Assembly: GCF_024138165.1 (NCBI RefSeq)
Contig: NZ_CP100001.1
Coordinates: forward strand, 186,001-250,000
DNA length: 64,000 nt
Direction: 5' to 3'
Source of the DNA: Halorussus vallis
Lineage (GTDB): Archaea; Halobacteriota; Halobacteria; Halobacteriales; Haladaptataceae
Shown here: positions 33,920 to 41,223 of the stretch, in pieces
Numbering within the stretch: position 1 is the first letter of the stretch
How the letters are laid out: each line of letters opens with the position of its first letter
Notes under the pieces: model-generated
What the model saw: the letters and a program-made list of their open reading frames with translations, nothing else
Told to the model about the DNA's origin: nothing
The model's database searches: none
Program-made: the position numbers and the translations under genes

Positions 33920-34537
33920 TCACCCGGACGACTCCGCGGAGGGCGCCGAACCGTTGAACCGCAGTTGCGTTCCCGGACCGACGCCCGTGCGGTTCGCGAA
34001 CCCGCGCGGGAGTTCGACCACGTACTTGGCGTCGCCTTCACTGCTGTAGCGGTCGAGTTCGGACGTCGACGCGTTGAGTTGCGTGTCGGCGTGTTCGACG
34101 TTCAGGACGGTGCCGTTCGGCGCGACGAAGACCATGTCCAGCGGGACGTAGGTATTCTTCATCCAGAACGTCCGGTGTTCGGCGTCGGGGTAGACGAACA
34201 CCATCCCGTGATTGCGCGGCAGCGACGTCACGAACATCAGCCCCTGCCGTCGCTCCTCGGCGGAGTTGGCGACCGCCATCGAGACGGTCACGTTCGAGCC
34301 GTCGTCGACCACGAACGTCGCGTTCTGGGTGACGTTCAGGCGTTCGTTGTGCCCCTCGGCCTCACGGACTAGCGCCGGCTGCGAGCCGTCGGCGGTCGTC
34401 CCGGGCACGGTCGACGTCGCGGTGGACGCGTTCGGCGCGGCGGTGGTCGTCTCGGCTTGCGAATCCAGGGACGCGCCCCCGAGACAGCCCCCGAGCACCA
34501 CCAGCGCGACGAGTAGAACTGCGGCGTGCGCTCTCAT
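33920..34537 (-). CDS. DUF192-domain lipoprotein
   Basis: A 205-residue exported lipoprotein: signal peptide with lipobox GGC (Cys18), a Thr/Ala/Ser-rich linker and a C-terminal DUF192 domain (about residues 85-190; EERRQGLMFVTSLPRNHGMVFVYP, FWMKNTYVPLDMVFV). DUF192 proteins are small extracytoplasmic domains of uncertain role. Several N-glycosylation sequons are present. The promoter motif at 34559-34572 lies 21 bases upstream. Confidence 0.88.
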   Translation of the reverse strand: MRAHAAVLLVALVVLGGCLGGASLDSQAETTTAAPNASTATSTVPGTTADGSQPALVREAEGHNERLNVTQNATFVVDDGSNVTVSMAVANSAEERRQGLMFVTSLPRNHGMVFVYPDAEHRTFWMKNTYVPLDMVFVAPNGTVLNVEHADTQLNASTSELDRYSSEGDAKYVVELPRGFANRTGVGPGTQLRFNGSAPSAESSG

Positions 34538-34558
34538 ACCGAAGGTACTACTCCGCGG

Positions 34559-34572
34559 TGGAACAAAAAGCT
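34559..34572 (-). promoter_or_regulatory. 14-bp promoter motif shared with 32739-32752
   Basis: AGCTTTTTGTTCCA on the minus strand, 21 bases before the DUF192 gene ATG and just after the stop of the DUF456 gene. It is identical to the motif before the gene at 32044-32718. Confidence 0.5.
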
Positions 34573-34576
34573 CTGC

Positions 34577-35053
34577 CTACGCGGCGACGAACGCGAGGCC
34601 GACGAGCATCGAGAGCGTGACGAGCAACTGGACCACGGCCGAACCGAGCACGCCGAGCGCCGCGAAGACCGCCGCGCGCGCTCCGCCGCGAGCGTCCCGC
34701 GTTCGGTAGAACTCGGCGGCGAAGACGACGCCCATCACGCCGACGAGCAGGCCGACCGGACCGGCGACGAACAGCAGGGCGATGCCGGCGAGGCTGGCGA
34801 GCACGGTGGTCAGGAGGGACGCGCCGCCGGCCCGCGCGGCCATCGCGCCGCCGAAGTGGTCGGCGACGACCGCGAAGAGGCCGACGACCGTGAACGCCGC
34901 GAGCGCGAGCAGGCCGGGGCTCGCGAAGCCCGACTGCCACCAGTAGAGGTAGACACCCGCGAGCGACAGCGCCGCCCCGGGAACCAGCGGCACGACGCTT
35001 CCGATAACGCCGACCACCAGCAGCGCAAACGCGGCGACGACCAGCAGATCCAT
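34577..35053 (-). CDS. DUF456 family membrane protein
   Basis: A 158-residue protein with five to six hydrophobic segments, rich in Gly and Ala, including GVIGSVVPLVPGAALSLAGV at the N-terminus and VGLLVGVMGVVFAAEF later, characteristic of DUF456. Function unknown. It is divergent from the parA operon, with 275 bp of non-coding DNA between them that carries the longest hexad array. Confidence 0.85.
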   Translation of the reverse strand: MDLLVVAAFALLVVGVIGSVVPLVPGAALSLAGVYLYWWQSGFASPGLLALAAFTVVGLFAVVADHFGGAMAARAGGASLLTTVLASLAGIALLFVAGPVGLLVGVMGVVFAAEFYRTRDARGGARAAVFAALGVLGSAVVQLLVTLSMLVGLAFVAA

Positions 35054-35163
35054 GGCGAGTAATAGGCGGCCGCGTCCCTTCCCGATTCCGGCCGGGGTTC
35101 GGGACGGTGGCCGTGAGTTCGGAGCCGAGTGCAGAGAATCGACTGGTTAGCGCCGTAGGAGGG

Positions 35164-35261
35164 CGTTTGCGTGGCCATAGACGCCTACGTTTCCCAGAGC
35201 GTTTTCGCACCCGCTTTCGGTTCGGGAATCGTTTACGAAAACGTTTCCGTTATCGTAAACG
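35164..35261. repeat. Longest CG-hexad array, upstream of parA
   Basis: Sixteen steps of 6 bp separate 35164 and 35260, and CG is present at 14 of the 17 positions (missing at 35176, 35194 and 35224). The right part (35230-35261) has TTTA, AAAA, TTTC, TTAT and TAAA spacers. It ends 31 bases before the TATA box of parA and lies between the divergent DUF456 and parA genes, where it could act as a centromere-like site and also affect transcription. Confidence 0.9.
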
Positions 35262-35292
35262 GACGTTTTTCGCGGCCGCGTCTGACGAAGGA

Positions 35293-35300
35293 CTAAATAG
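35293..35300 (+). promoter_or_regulatory. TATA box of the parA operon
   Basis: CTAAATAG centred 32 bases before the parA ATG, consistent with a leaderless or nearly leaderless transcript. The 22-bp palindrome occupies the space between this box and the start codon. Confidence 0.55.
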
Positions 35301-35304
35301 GGTG

Positions 35305-35326
35305 TTTGCGTTTGCGCAAACGCAAA
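35305..35326. promoter_or_regulatory. 22-bp perfect palindrome between TATA box and parA start (candidate operator)
   Basis: The half-site TTTGCGTTTGC (35305-35315) is followed immediately by its exact complement (35316-35326). It consists of CG-hexads (CG at 35309, 35315 and 35321), so it is the same sequence family as the arrays. Its place over the transcription start, ending 2 bases before the ATG, is where an archaeal autorepressor would bind. Confidence 0.7.
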
Positions 35327-35328
35327 TC

Positions 35329-36216
35329 ATGAGCGGGTCCATTCGCGCCTGCACCTTCCTCGACAAGGGCGGCACCGGAAAAACGACGACGGCGGCCCAC
35401 CTCGGCGTGGCGCTCGCCGAACGAGGCGACGACGTGTTGCTCATCGACCTCGCGGGCAAACAGGGCGACCTGGTCAAGCACTTCGGACAGTGGGAGACCG
35501 TCGAGCGCCAGATCGCCGAGGACGACGACTGGCCGAACATCTCGACGGTGTTCCAGGACCAGTGGGACGCCATCGCCGAGAAGTTGGGCGACGCGGCGGT
35601 CGAAGACCTCGTCATCGAAACCGACGAGAACGTCGACCTCATCCCGGCCCACCCGGGGCTGGACAGCCTCGACGCCGAACTCGGCAACATCGACGACGCC
35701 CACGACCGCTACTCGCGACTCGATTCCTTCCTCGACGAGTACATCGAACCGCTGGGCTACGACGCGGTCCTCATCGACCTCCCCGGCCTGACGAACAACG
35801 TCAGCTACAACGGCCTCTGGGCGGCGCGAAACGTCATCGCGCCGGTCGAGATGGGGCCGTTCGAGTCCGAACAGGCCGAGGCGCTCCGGGCCGACCTCGA
35901 CAAGATCGCCGAGAACTTCGACGTGGACGTCGAACTAGCGATGGTACTGCCCAACAAGGTCGACACCCGAACCACGCTCGCCGAGGAGTACCTCGACGCC
36001 TTCCGGTCGGCCTACCCCAAGGCGTTCGCGCCCGCCCACGTCCCGGTGAGCCAGGACATCCGCAACGCCGCCGAGCAGGGCCGAACCGCCTTCGCGCTGG
36101 AAGAGCCGTCCCGGACGGCGATGCGCGCACGCGAGTCGTTCCTGGAGAACGCCGAGGCGCTGGCCGATCGCCTGCGGTCGGCCAAGCCGGTGACGACCGG
36201 AGGTGAGACGGCGTGA
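35329..36216 (+). CDS. parA: ParA-family partition ATPase
   Basis: A 295-residue P-loop ATPase of the ParA/MinD/Soj class. The deviant Walker A KGGTGKT (residues 13-19) includes the signature Lys13, Walker A' is VLLIDLAGKQG (36-46) and Walker B DAVLIDLPG (145-153). There is no N-terminal HTH, so it is of the short type Ib-like group. ParA proteins bind DNA non-specifically with ATP and move cargo bound by a centromere-binding partner. The ATG at 35329 is set by the motif position and promoter; the open frame further upstream translates the hexad repeats. It overlaps the next gene by GTGA. Confidence 0.93.
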   Translation: MSGSIRACTFLDKGGTGKTTTAAHLGVALAERGDDVLLIDLAGKQGDLVKHFGQWETVERQIAEDDDWPNISTVFQDQWDAIAEKLGDAAVEDLVIETDENVDLIPAHPGLDSLDAELGNIDDAHDRYSRLDSFLDEYIEPLGYDAVLIDLPGLTNNVSYNGLWAARNVIAPVEMGPFESEQAEALRADLDKIAENFDVDVELAMVLPNKVDTRTTLAEEYLDAFRSAYPKAFAPAHVPVSQDIRNAAEQGRTAFALEEPSRTAMRARESFLENAEALADRLRSAKPVTTGGETA

Positions 36217-36608
36217 GCGACCCGGATCTCGAGGAACTCCGCCAGCAGACCCAGCGGACCGACCGCCTGGCCGAACCGGCCGCCCCGAGCGACGACGGGG
36301 GCGACGACCTGGTGGAGGAACTGGTCGACGCGCTGGCGGCCATCGACTCGGGCGAGCAAGCCAAGACGTTCGCCGCCCGTGACGCCTCGGTCACCGCGCT
36401 GTTGACGACGCTCGCCGACCGCGAGGACGACCGCCACGAGGTCGGGACCGCCCTGCAGGAGGCGCTGGGCCGGGACGCCGCGCCGTCGGAACTCGACCGT
36501 AGCGAGATCGTTCGGCTCGCGGTCCGCCTCGGACTCCGCGAAGCCGCCCCCGAGTACCTCGACGCGCTCGCCGACGCATCCGGCGAGTACGCCCGCCGAA
36601 ACGTCTGA
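36213..36608 (+). CDS. Small acidic partner of ParA, candidate centromere-binding protein
   Basis: A 131-residue protein whose GTG start overlaps the parA stop (GTGA), so translation is coupled. The N-terminal 45 residues are acidic and probably flexible. After that AKTFAARDASVTALLTTL and later LDRSEIVRLAVRLGLREAAPEYL could form strand-helix-helix elements like a ribbon-helix-helix DNA-binding unit; this is inference from pattern only. It is not a ParB/Spo0J or SegB by any motif I can see. Its position matches that of ParG, ParR or omega-type adaptors in type Ib partition operons. Confidence 0.78.
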   Translation: MSDPDLEELRQQTQRTDRLAEPAAPSDDGGDDLVEELVDALAAIDSGEQAKTFAARDASVTALLTTLADREDDRHEVGTALQEALGRDAAPSELDRSEIVRLAVRLGLREAAPEYLDALADASGEYARRNV

Positions 36609-36615
36609 CCAGGCC

Positions 36616-36672
36616 CGTTTACGATTTCGTTTCTGGATTCGTTTGCGCCACCGTTTCCCGGTTCCGTTTACG
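36616..36672. repeat. CG-hexad array 1 downstream of parA
   Basis: CG at 36616, 36622, 36628, 36640, 36646 and 36652 (36634 missing), then after a 7-bp step at 36659, 36665 and 36671. It begins 8 bases after the partner gene stop. Confidence 0.87.
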
Positions 36673-36736
36673 GAATAGCAGCTCGTCTATCGGCAGTCGC
36701 ATCGCTCGATGACGAAGAACGGGCGGTCAGCGGTGC

Positions 36737-36768
36737 CGTTTCCGAGATCGTTTGCGTATACGTTTACG
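36737..36768. repeat. CG-hexad array 2 downstream of parA
   Basis: CG at 36737, 36743, 36749, 36755, 36761 and 36767 with TTTC, AGAT, TTTG, TATA and TTTA spacers. Confidence 0.85.
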
Positions 36769-36870
36769 ATGGACGACGGTTCGGTCGACTTCGTCGCCGA
36801 AGCCAGGAGAACCGCGCGCGCATGAGTCGACGGACCAACTTCGCGGCCGGGTCCACACCGTCAGCAAATC

Positions 36871-36908
36871 CGGCACCGTTAGCGCAAACGTTTACGCGTT
36901 CGTTTACG
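36871..36908. repeat. CG-hexad array 3 downstream of parA
   Basis: CG at 36871, 36877, 36883, 36889, 36895, 36901 and 36907; the central hexads are TTAG, CAAA, TTTA, CGTT and TTTA. Confidence 0.85.
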
Positions 36909-37032
36909 GCATCCGCTTCGGAATCGACGGAATGGACCTCGATATCATCTTCGGGGAGGCCGGACGGTCGAAGCATCGGTCGGCCAATCCGGGTGATGTC
37001 GCGGACGTACGTGCAACGGCTGAAGAAAGCCA

Positions 37033-37070
37033 CGAATGCGTTTGCGTTAACGTTAACGGAGTCGTAAACG
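37033..37070. repeat. CG-hexad array 4 downstream of parA
   Basis: CG at 37033, 37039, 37045, 37051, 37057, 37063 and 37069; spacers AATG, TTTG, TTAA, TTAA, GAGT and TAAA. Confidence 0.85.
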
Positions 37071-37164
37071 CGAGGGTCGGGAACTCCGCGCTCGTCTCGA
37101 CGGTCCGGACTCCCGAGCGACCACGGGCCGGTCGCGAACCGACGCGGCTCCGGCGAAAGCGAGA

Positions 37165-37197
37165 CGCATCCGTTTCCGTGTCCGGTAAACGGATTCG
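37165..37197. repeat. CG-hexad array 5 downstream of parA
   Basis: CG at 37165, 37171, 37177 and 37183, then after a 7-bp step at 37190 and 37196. Shorter than its neighbours. Confidence 0.7.
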
Positions 37198-37262
37198 ACG
37201 GACGAGCGGGTCCGGCGGTCGGAGGGAGAATCGTCGCGCGGAGCGACGACACGTTGCCGTCG

Positions 37263-37324
37263 CGCAATCGAGTCCGTTTCCGATTACGTTTTCGCAATCG
37301 CATACGATTTCGTTTACGCGCACG
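37263..37324. repeat. CG-hexad array 6 downstream of parA (11 uninterrupted hexads)
   Basis: CG at 37263 and every 6 bp to 37323 without a miss. Spacers include TTTC, ATTA, TTTT, CAAT, CATA, ATTT and TTTA. It is the longest uninterrupted run in the window. Confidence 0.9.
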
Positions 37325-37418
37325 TTGGCCGGAACGACGGCGACGGCAACGGGGTCTTGGGCGGCGAGAACGATAGGCGCGTATTATACCGCTTCCGGTC
37401 GTCCAGTACTGGAGAGCC

Positions 37419-37670
37419 ATGACTTGGAGGAACACCGAGTACGCGATGTACGGCCCGCCACAGCACGAGGTCGGAGCGCTCGTCGACCTCCACTTCCGAT
37501 ACGGCGAACCCAACCACGACCCCGAACCGAGCGACCCGCAGGCCGCCGAGCGACTCGGCTACGAGGACGACGAACCGTGGGACGACGGCGACGGTGCGGG
37601 CGGGCATCCGAGCGCGGACGGCGGAGTGCGCGACGGTGACCGAACCGGGTCGCCGAAACTGCTCGCCTGA
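37419..37670 (+). CDS. Small acidic hypothetical protein
   Basis: An 83-residue protein with an ordered N-terminal third (WRNTEYAMYGPPQHEVGALVDLHFRYGEP) and an acidic, Gly/Asp-rich tail. ATTATA at 37383-37388 lies about 33 bases upstream, a good TATA position. No family recognised. The 200 bases after it (37671-37869) show no gene. Confidence 0.5.
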   Translation: MTWRNTEYAMYGPPQHEVGALVDLHFRYGEPNHDPEPSDPQAAERLGYEDDEPWDDGDGAGGHPSADGGVRDGDRTGSPKLLA

Positions 37671-37869
37671 CCTCCGGGTTTTTCAGCGCTTGCGACAGTT
37701 CGTCGCGGCGTCGCTGCTCCAGTTGGCGGTGCTGTACGGCCCGGCGAATCGCTACTTCGACGCTATCTTGTCGAATTCGACCGGCTGGATCTGGAACGGC
37801 ACGGCGTTCGCCAAATTCGTCGTGTGCTTGACCGTGGCGATTTGCATCTCGTCACGTGTTCGCACCGCG

Positions 37870-38868
37870 TTACGCGGTGGTCGTTCCCGAGAGCGGGACG
37901 GTCGCCGTCCCCGAGACGCAGCCGTCGACCGTCGCGGTCGTCTCGCCGTTCGACGAGGCGGCGTACTTCGCGTCGACGGTCGTCGACCACTCGACGCGGC
38001 CGTTCGCGGGAACTCGCTCGCGAACGAGGTGACTCTCGTCGTCGTCAGCTATCGCCGTCGGCCAGTAGACCGCGGCGAGGAACCGCCCGCCGACGTCGGC
38101 GACGTTCTCGACCGAGAGCGACAGTTCGACCGATTCGGCGTCGAGGGACTCCGCCGCGAACGACCGGAGTTCGAACGACGGCGGGCGTCGGGCCAGCGTC
38201 GCGGCGACGTTCCGGGGGAGTCGCCAGCGCGCAGCCTCGCCCTCGTACCGACACCGAATTGCGAGCGACGACGCGGCGAGCGGCGAAGGGAGTTCGAAGG
38301 CGACCCAGCCGACGCGGTCCTCGGACGGTCGCGCGTAGGGTTCGTCGTACTTGACGTCGCCTCGTCCCGCGAGCGACGTGGTGAACGCACCGCGGGTTCG
38401 CTTCTCGATCGCGACGGCCGGGTACGCGTCGCCGTCGACGACGAGGTCGAAGGCGTCGTACGGTGGCGGTCCCGCAGCGTCGGCGGCCGAGTCGGTCACG
38501 CTCTGAACGGCCGCAACGACGAACTGTCGGTCCTGTCGTGCGAGCACGCCGCCCGACCCCATGATGGAGTCGTACGCGACCGCCTTTCGCGCGACCGGGT
38601 CGGTCACGCCGACCCGGTGGCCGGCGACGGTCTTCACCGACGACTCGGAAACCGAGAGCGAGGCGTCCTCGCCCGCCGGTGTCGGCGAGGGGGACGTCTC
38701 GGAGTCGGACGCAACAGTCGTCACCGACGAGGTCGGCGAGCGGGACATCTCGGCCGTCGGTGAAGATGCGGTTCCGCTCGACTCGCGACCGCCGAGACAA
38801 CCGGCCAATCCGGCGGCCGAGAGGACGACGGTCGTCCGGAGGAACTCGCGTCTCACTGAGGAGGGCAT
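37870..38868 (-). CDS. Tat-type secreted lipoprotein of unknown function
   Basis: A 332-residue exported protein: VRREFLRTTVV resembles a Tat motif, followed by lipobox AGC (Cys24), a Ser/Thr/Pro-rich linker to about residue 68 and two beta-rich domains with no recognised family. The last domain (VELSLSVENVADVGGRFLAAV) has the look of an Ig-like or CARDB-type fold. Confidence 0.7.
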   Translation of the reverse strand: MPSSVRREFLRTTVVLSAAGLAGCLGGRESSGTASSPTAEMSRSPTSSVTTVASDSETSPSPTPAGEDASLSVSESSVKTVAGHRVGVTDPVARKAVAYDSIMGSGGVLARQDRQFVVAAVQSVTDSAADAAGPPPYDAFDLVVDGDAYPAVAIEKRTRGAFTTSLAGRGDVKYDEPYARPSEDRVGWVAFELPSPLAASSLAIRCRYEGEAARWRLPRNVAATLARRPPSFELRSFAAESLDAESVELSLSVENVADVGGRFLAAVYWPTAIADDDESHLVRERVPANGRVEWSTTVDAKYAASSNGETTATVDGCVSGTATVPLSGTTTA

Positions 38869-39018
38869 CGCCGGCGACTACTCGGAACGGCTACAAGTGC
38901 TTTCTGCCGACAGTAACCGGCATCGAAACCTCGGGCGGGGAGTCGCGGACATCGTCGAGGTCGGCGTCGTAGCACCGGATACGGCAAACCCAAGTCGCCG
39001 GCCTGCGCAGGCCGGGCC

Positions 39019-39669
39019 ATGACGCTACTCCTGACCGGCTACGAACCGTTCGGCGACCGCGAACGGAACCCGACCGCCGAGGTGGCGCGAGAACTCGACG
39101 GCGAGACGGTTGCAGACCGGGACGTCGTCGGGCGCGTCCTGCCGGTCGAGTTCGACCGGGCGGGCGGGGAGATGCGCGAGTTGATCGAGGAGTACGACCC
39201 CGACGCGATAGTGGCGACCGGACTCGCGGCGGGCCGGACTGCGGTGAGCATCGAGCGCGTCGGCGTCAACGTCGCCGACTGCGCGGGCGTGCCGGACAAC
39301 GACGGCGTGGAGCCGAGAGACGAGCGAATCCGTCCTGGCGACGGCGAACCGGCGGCGTACTTCTCGACGCTCCCGGTGGTCGAAGTCGTCGAGTCGTTGC
39401 TCGGAGCGGGGATCCCGGCACGGATTTCGAACACCGCCGGGACCCACCTCTGCAACGACCTGCTGTACCGGACGCGAGCCCATCTCGAACGAGAGTCGCG
39501 GGACGTGCCGATGGGGTTCGTCCACCTGCCGCTCACTCCCGAGATGGCCGCGGCGGAGGCCCACGAGGCCGAGGCGACGGCGGGCGGCGAAGTCCAGCCG
39601 AGTCTCCCGTTGGAGACGCAGGTCGCGGCGGTTGTACGGACGTTCGAGACGGCGGTACGCGATAAATAA
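39019..39669 (+). CDS. pcp: Pyroglutamyl-peptidase I
   Basis: A 216-residue cysteine peptidase of family C15 that removes N-terminal pyroglutamate from peptides in the cytosol. The catalytic triad is visible as Glu in SIERVGVNVAD, Cys in SNTAGTHLCNDLLY and His in GFVHLPLTPE. The N-terminal LLLTGYEPFGDRERNPT is the family signature, and length is normal. A 9-bp hairpin overlaps its stop codon. Confidence 0.93.
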   Translation: MTLLLTGYEPFGDRERNPTAEVARELDGETVADRDVVGRVLPVEFDRAGGEMRELIEEYDPDAIVATGLAAGRTAVSIERVGVNVADCAGVPDNDGVEPRDERIRPGDGEPAAYFSTLPVVEVVESLLGAGIPARISNTAGTHLCNDLLYRTRAHLERESRDVPMGFVHLPLTPEMAAAEAHEAEATAGGEVQPSLPLETQVAAVVRTFETAVRDK

Positions 39670-39691
39670 ATCGTATTTCGCTATACGATTT
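39668..39691 (+). terminator. AT-rich hairpin at the pcp stop codon
   Basis: The arms AAATCGTAT (39668-39676) and ATACGATTT (39683-39691) are perfectly complementary with a 6-nt loop. It begins within the TAA stop of pcp. Confidence 0.5.
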
Positions 39692-39709
39692 GTCCGCCGG
39701 GCGACTGCG

Positions 39710-39770
39710 GTCGAGAACGCTGGACGGGCGGCCGGGTCGAGAACGCTGGACGGGCGGCCGGGTCGAGAAC
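39710..39770. repeat. 26-bp tandem repeat, two full copies plus 9 bases
   Basis: Units at 39710-39735 and 39736-39761 are identical, and a third begins at 39762 and breaks off after GTCGAGAAC. It lies between pcp and the propeller lipoprotein gene, about 65 bases before the latter's start. Confidence 0.85.
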
Positions 39771-39833
39771 CGAATATCCGAGAAGTCGGGGAGTCGAGAA
39801 AACTTATCCCGGCAGCGCGACAGCACTCGGTCG

Positions 39834-41141
39834 ATGCCCTCCAGACGACGGTTCCTGGCCGCCTGCGGCGCATCCGTCGCGCTCGCCGGGTGCGTCTCGT
39901 TCGGAACCCCCGACACGGACGGCGGGTGGCCCCGACGGGCAGCGGACGTAGAGCACACCGCCGCTTCGCCGACGACCGGGCCGACCCGGGCGCTCTACGA
40001 GGTGTGGCACCGCGACCGTCCCGACCGGGGCGGGTCCACCGTCTCGCCGGTCGTCGGCGGCGACCGACTCTACCTCGCGTACTCCCGGGAGGCGCGAGAC
40101 CGGAAGGGCGGCACGTGGCTGGAGGCGTTCGACGCCGCGACCGGCGAAACCGAGTGGACGACCGAACTCTGGCGGACCGACGAGTTCCACTACTTCTACC
40201 ACTCCGATTCGCTCGTCCTCGACGGCGACCGCGTCTTCGTCCAGACGAAAGCCGGGTTAAAGGCCGTCGGAGCCGACGGCACGCCCCGGTGGACGTTCGA
40301 CAACCTCGGGCGGCCGCAACCGCGGCCCAACGTGGTGCCGCCCGCCGTGACCGACGGCGTCGCGGTGACGGGGACGTACGGTTCGGTCGGCGAGACGAGC
40401 GATGGCGAGACGAAACCCGAGGTCGTCTTCGGAGTCGACCCCGCCACCGGGCGCGAGCGCTGGCGGCTCGAATTTCCGGACCTGTTCGGAATGTGGCAGT
40501 TGTCGGCGGCCGGCGGGGTCGTCTACGTCCCCTTCTTCGCCGACGACGGCGGCCTCGTCGCGCTCGACGTTCGAACCGGCGAGGAACTGTGGCGGCGGCC
40601 CGCGCGAGCGAACGGTCCGCCGAGCGTCGCGGGCGGTCGGCTGTTCCTGCCGCTCGAAGGTGCGAACGGCGAGGCGAATTTCCTCGCCGCCTTCGACGCC
40701 GAGACGGGCGAACGACTGTGGCGGCGGGCGACCGGCCCGAAGCGCGCCGACAACGGACTCGCGGTGGCGAACGGCCTCGTCTACCTCGTGGCGGACTTCG
40801 GCCTGGAGGCGCGGCGGGTCGAAACCGGCGAGCGCGTCTGGCGGTTCGACGGCCGGAACGAGAACGCGACGGTGGTCGAGGGCGGGACCACGCCCGCCGT
40901 CGCCGGCGACGCCGTCTACGTCAACGGCGCGAAGGTGACCGACGACACGTACGGGCGACTGTTCGTCCTCGACGCCGCGACGGGCGCCGAGCGCGCCCGG
41001 TTCGCCCTGGGCGAGAACCGGGACGCCAGAAGCGCCCCCGCGGTCGTGGAGGGACTCGCGTTCGTGAACACCAACCAGGGTCGGCTGGTCGCCGTCGGCG
41101 AGTGCGAGACGGAAGCGCTGGGTCGGTGTCTCGTGGGGTGA
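39834..41141 (+). CDS. PQQ-like beta-propeller lipoprotein
   Basis: A 435-residue exported protein: Tat-like SRRRFLAA and lipobox AGC (Cys20), then repeated blades of the PQQ-enzyme type (ALDVRTGEELWRRP, AFDAETGERLWRRA, RVETGERVWRFDG, VLDAATGAERARF). No catalytic dehydrogenase residues are evident, so it is likely a scaffold or assembly factor of BamB-like type. The ATG at 39834 fits the signal peptide; the longer frame runs into the tandem repeats. Confidence 0.82.
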   Translation: MPSRRRFLAACGASVALAGCVSFGTPDTDGGWPRRAADVEHTAASPTTGPTRALYEVWHRDRPDRGGSTVSPVVGGDRLYLAYSREARDRKGGTWLEAFDAATGETEWTTELWRTDEFHYFYHSDSLVLDGDRVFVQTKAGLKAVGADGTPRWTFDNLGRPQPRPNVVPPAVTDGVAVTGTYGSVGETSDGETKPEVVFGVDPATGRERWRLEFPDLFGMWQLSAAGGVVYVPFFADDGGLVALDVRTGEELWRRPARANGPPSVAGGRLFLPLEGANGEANFLAAFDAETGERLWRRATGPKRADNGLAVANGLVYLVADFGLEARRVETGERVWRFDGRNENATVVEGGTTPAVAGDAVYVNGAKVTDDTYGRLFVLDAATGAERARFALGENRDARSAPAVVEGLAFVNTNQGRLVAVGECETEALGRCLVG

Positions 41142-41223
41142 GACGGCCGCGTCGTCGAACCCCTTCGGCGACCTCGCCGAACTCACCCACACCATTACGT
41201 CCCGGGACCACCACGTGGTACCC

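Larger units (their letters stand above)
36609..37418. other. 810-bp non-coding, centromere-like region with six CG-hexad arrays
   Basis: No credible gene. Arrays at 36616, 36737, 36871, 37033, 37165 and 37263 are spaced about 110-160 bp centre to centre, separated by ordinary GC-rich sequence. The layout, directly 3' of the parA operon, is what one expects of an iterated partition site. Confidence 0.6.

Noticed and set aside
22283-37324. CRISPR interpretation of the repeated CG-rich arrays
   Set aside because: There are no constant-length repeats with unique spacers and no cas genes; the order is a 6-bp dinucleotide phasing.
22283-37324. Hexad arrays as a helical-phasing (nucleosome) signal
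   Set aside because: The period is 6 bp, not the 10-11 bp expected for histone-guided bending.
36752-37639. Open frames on both strands across the region downstream of parA
   Set aside because: They are Arg-rich by-products of hexad arrays and GC bias; no domain, promoter or start supports them.
37671-37869. Possible short membrane-protein gene between the acidic ORF and the lipoprotein gene
   Set aside because: A hydrophobic stretch exists in one frame but has no start codon or promoter in a sensible position.
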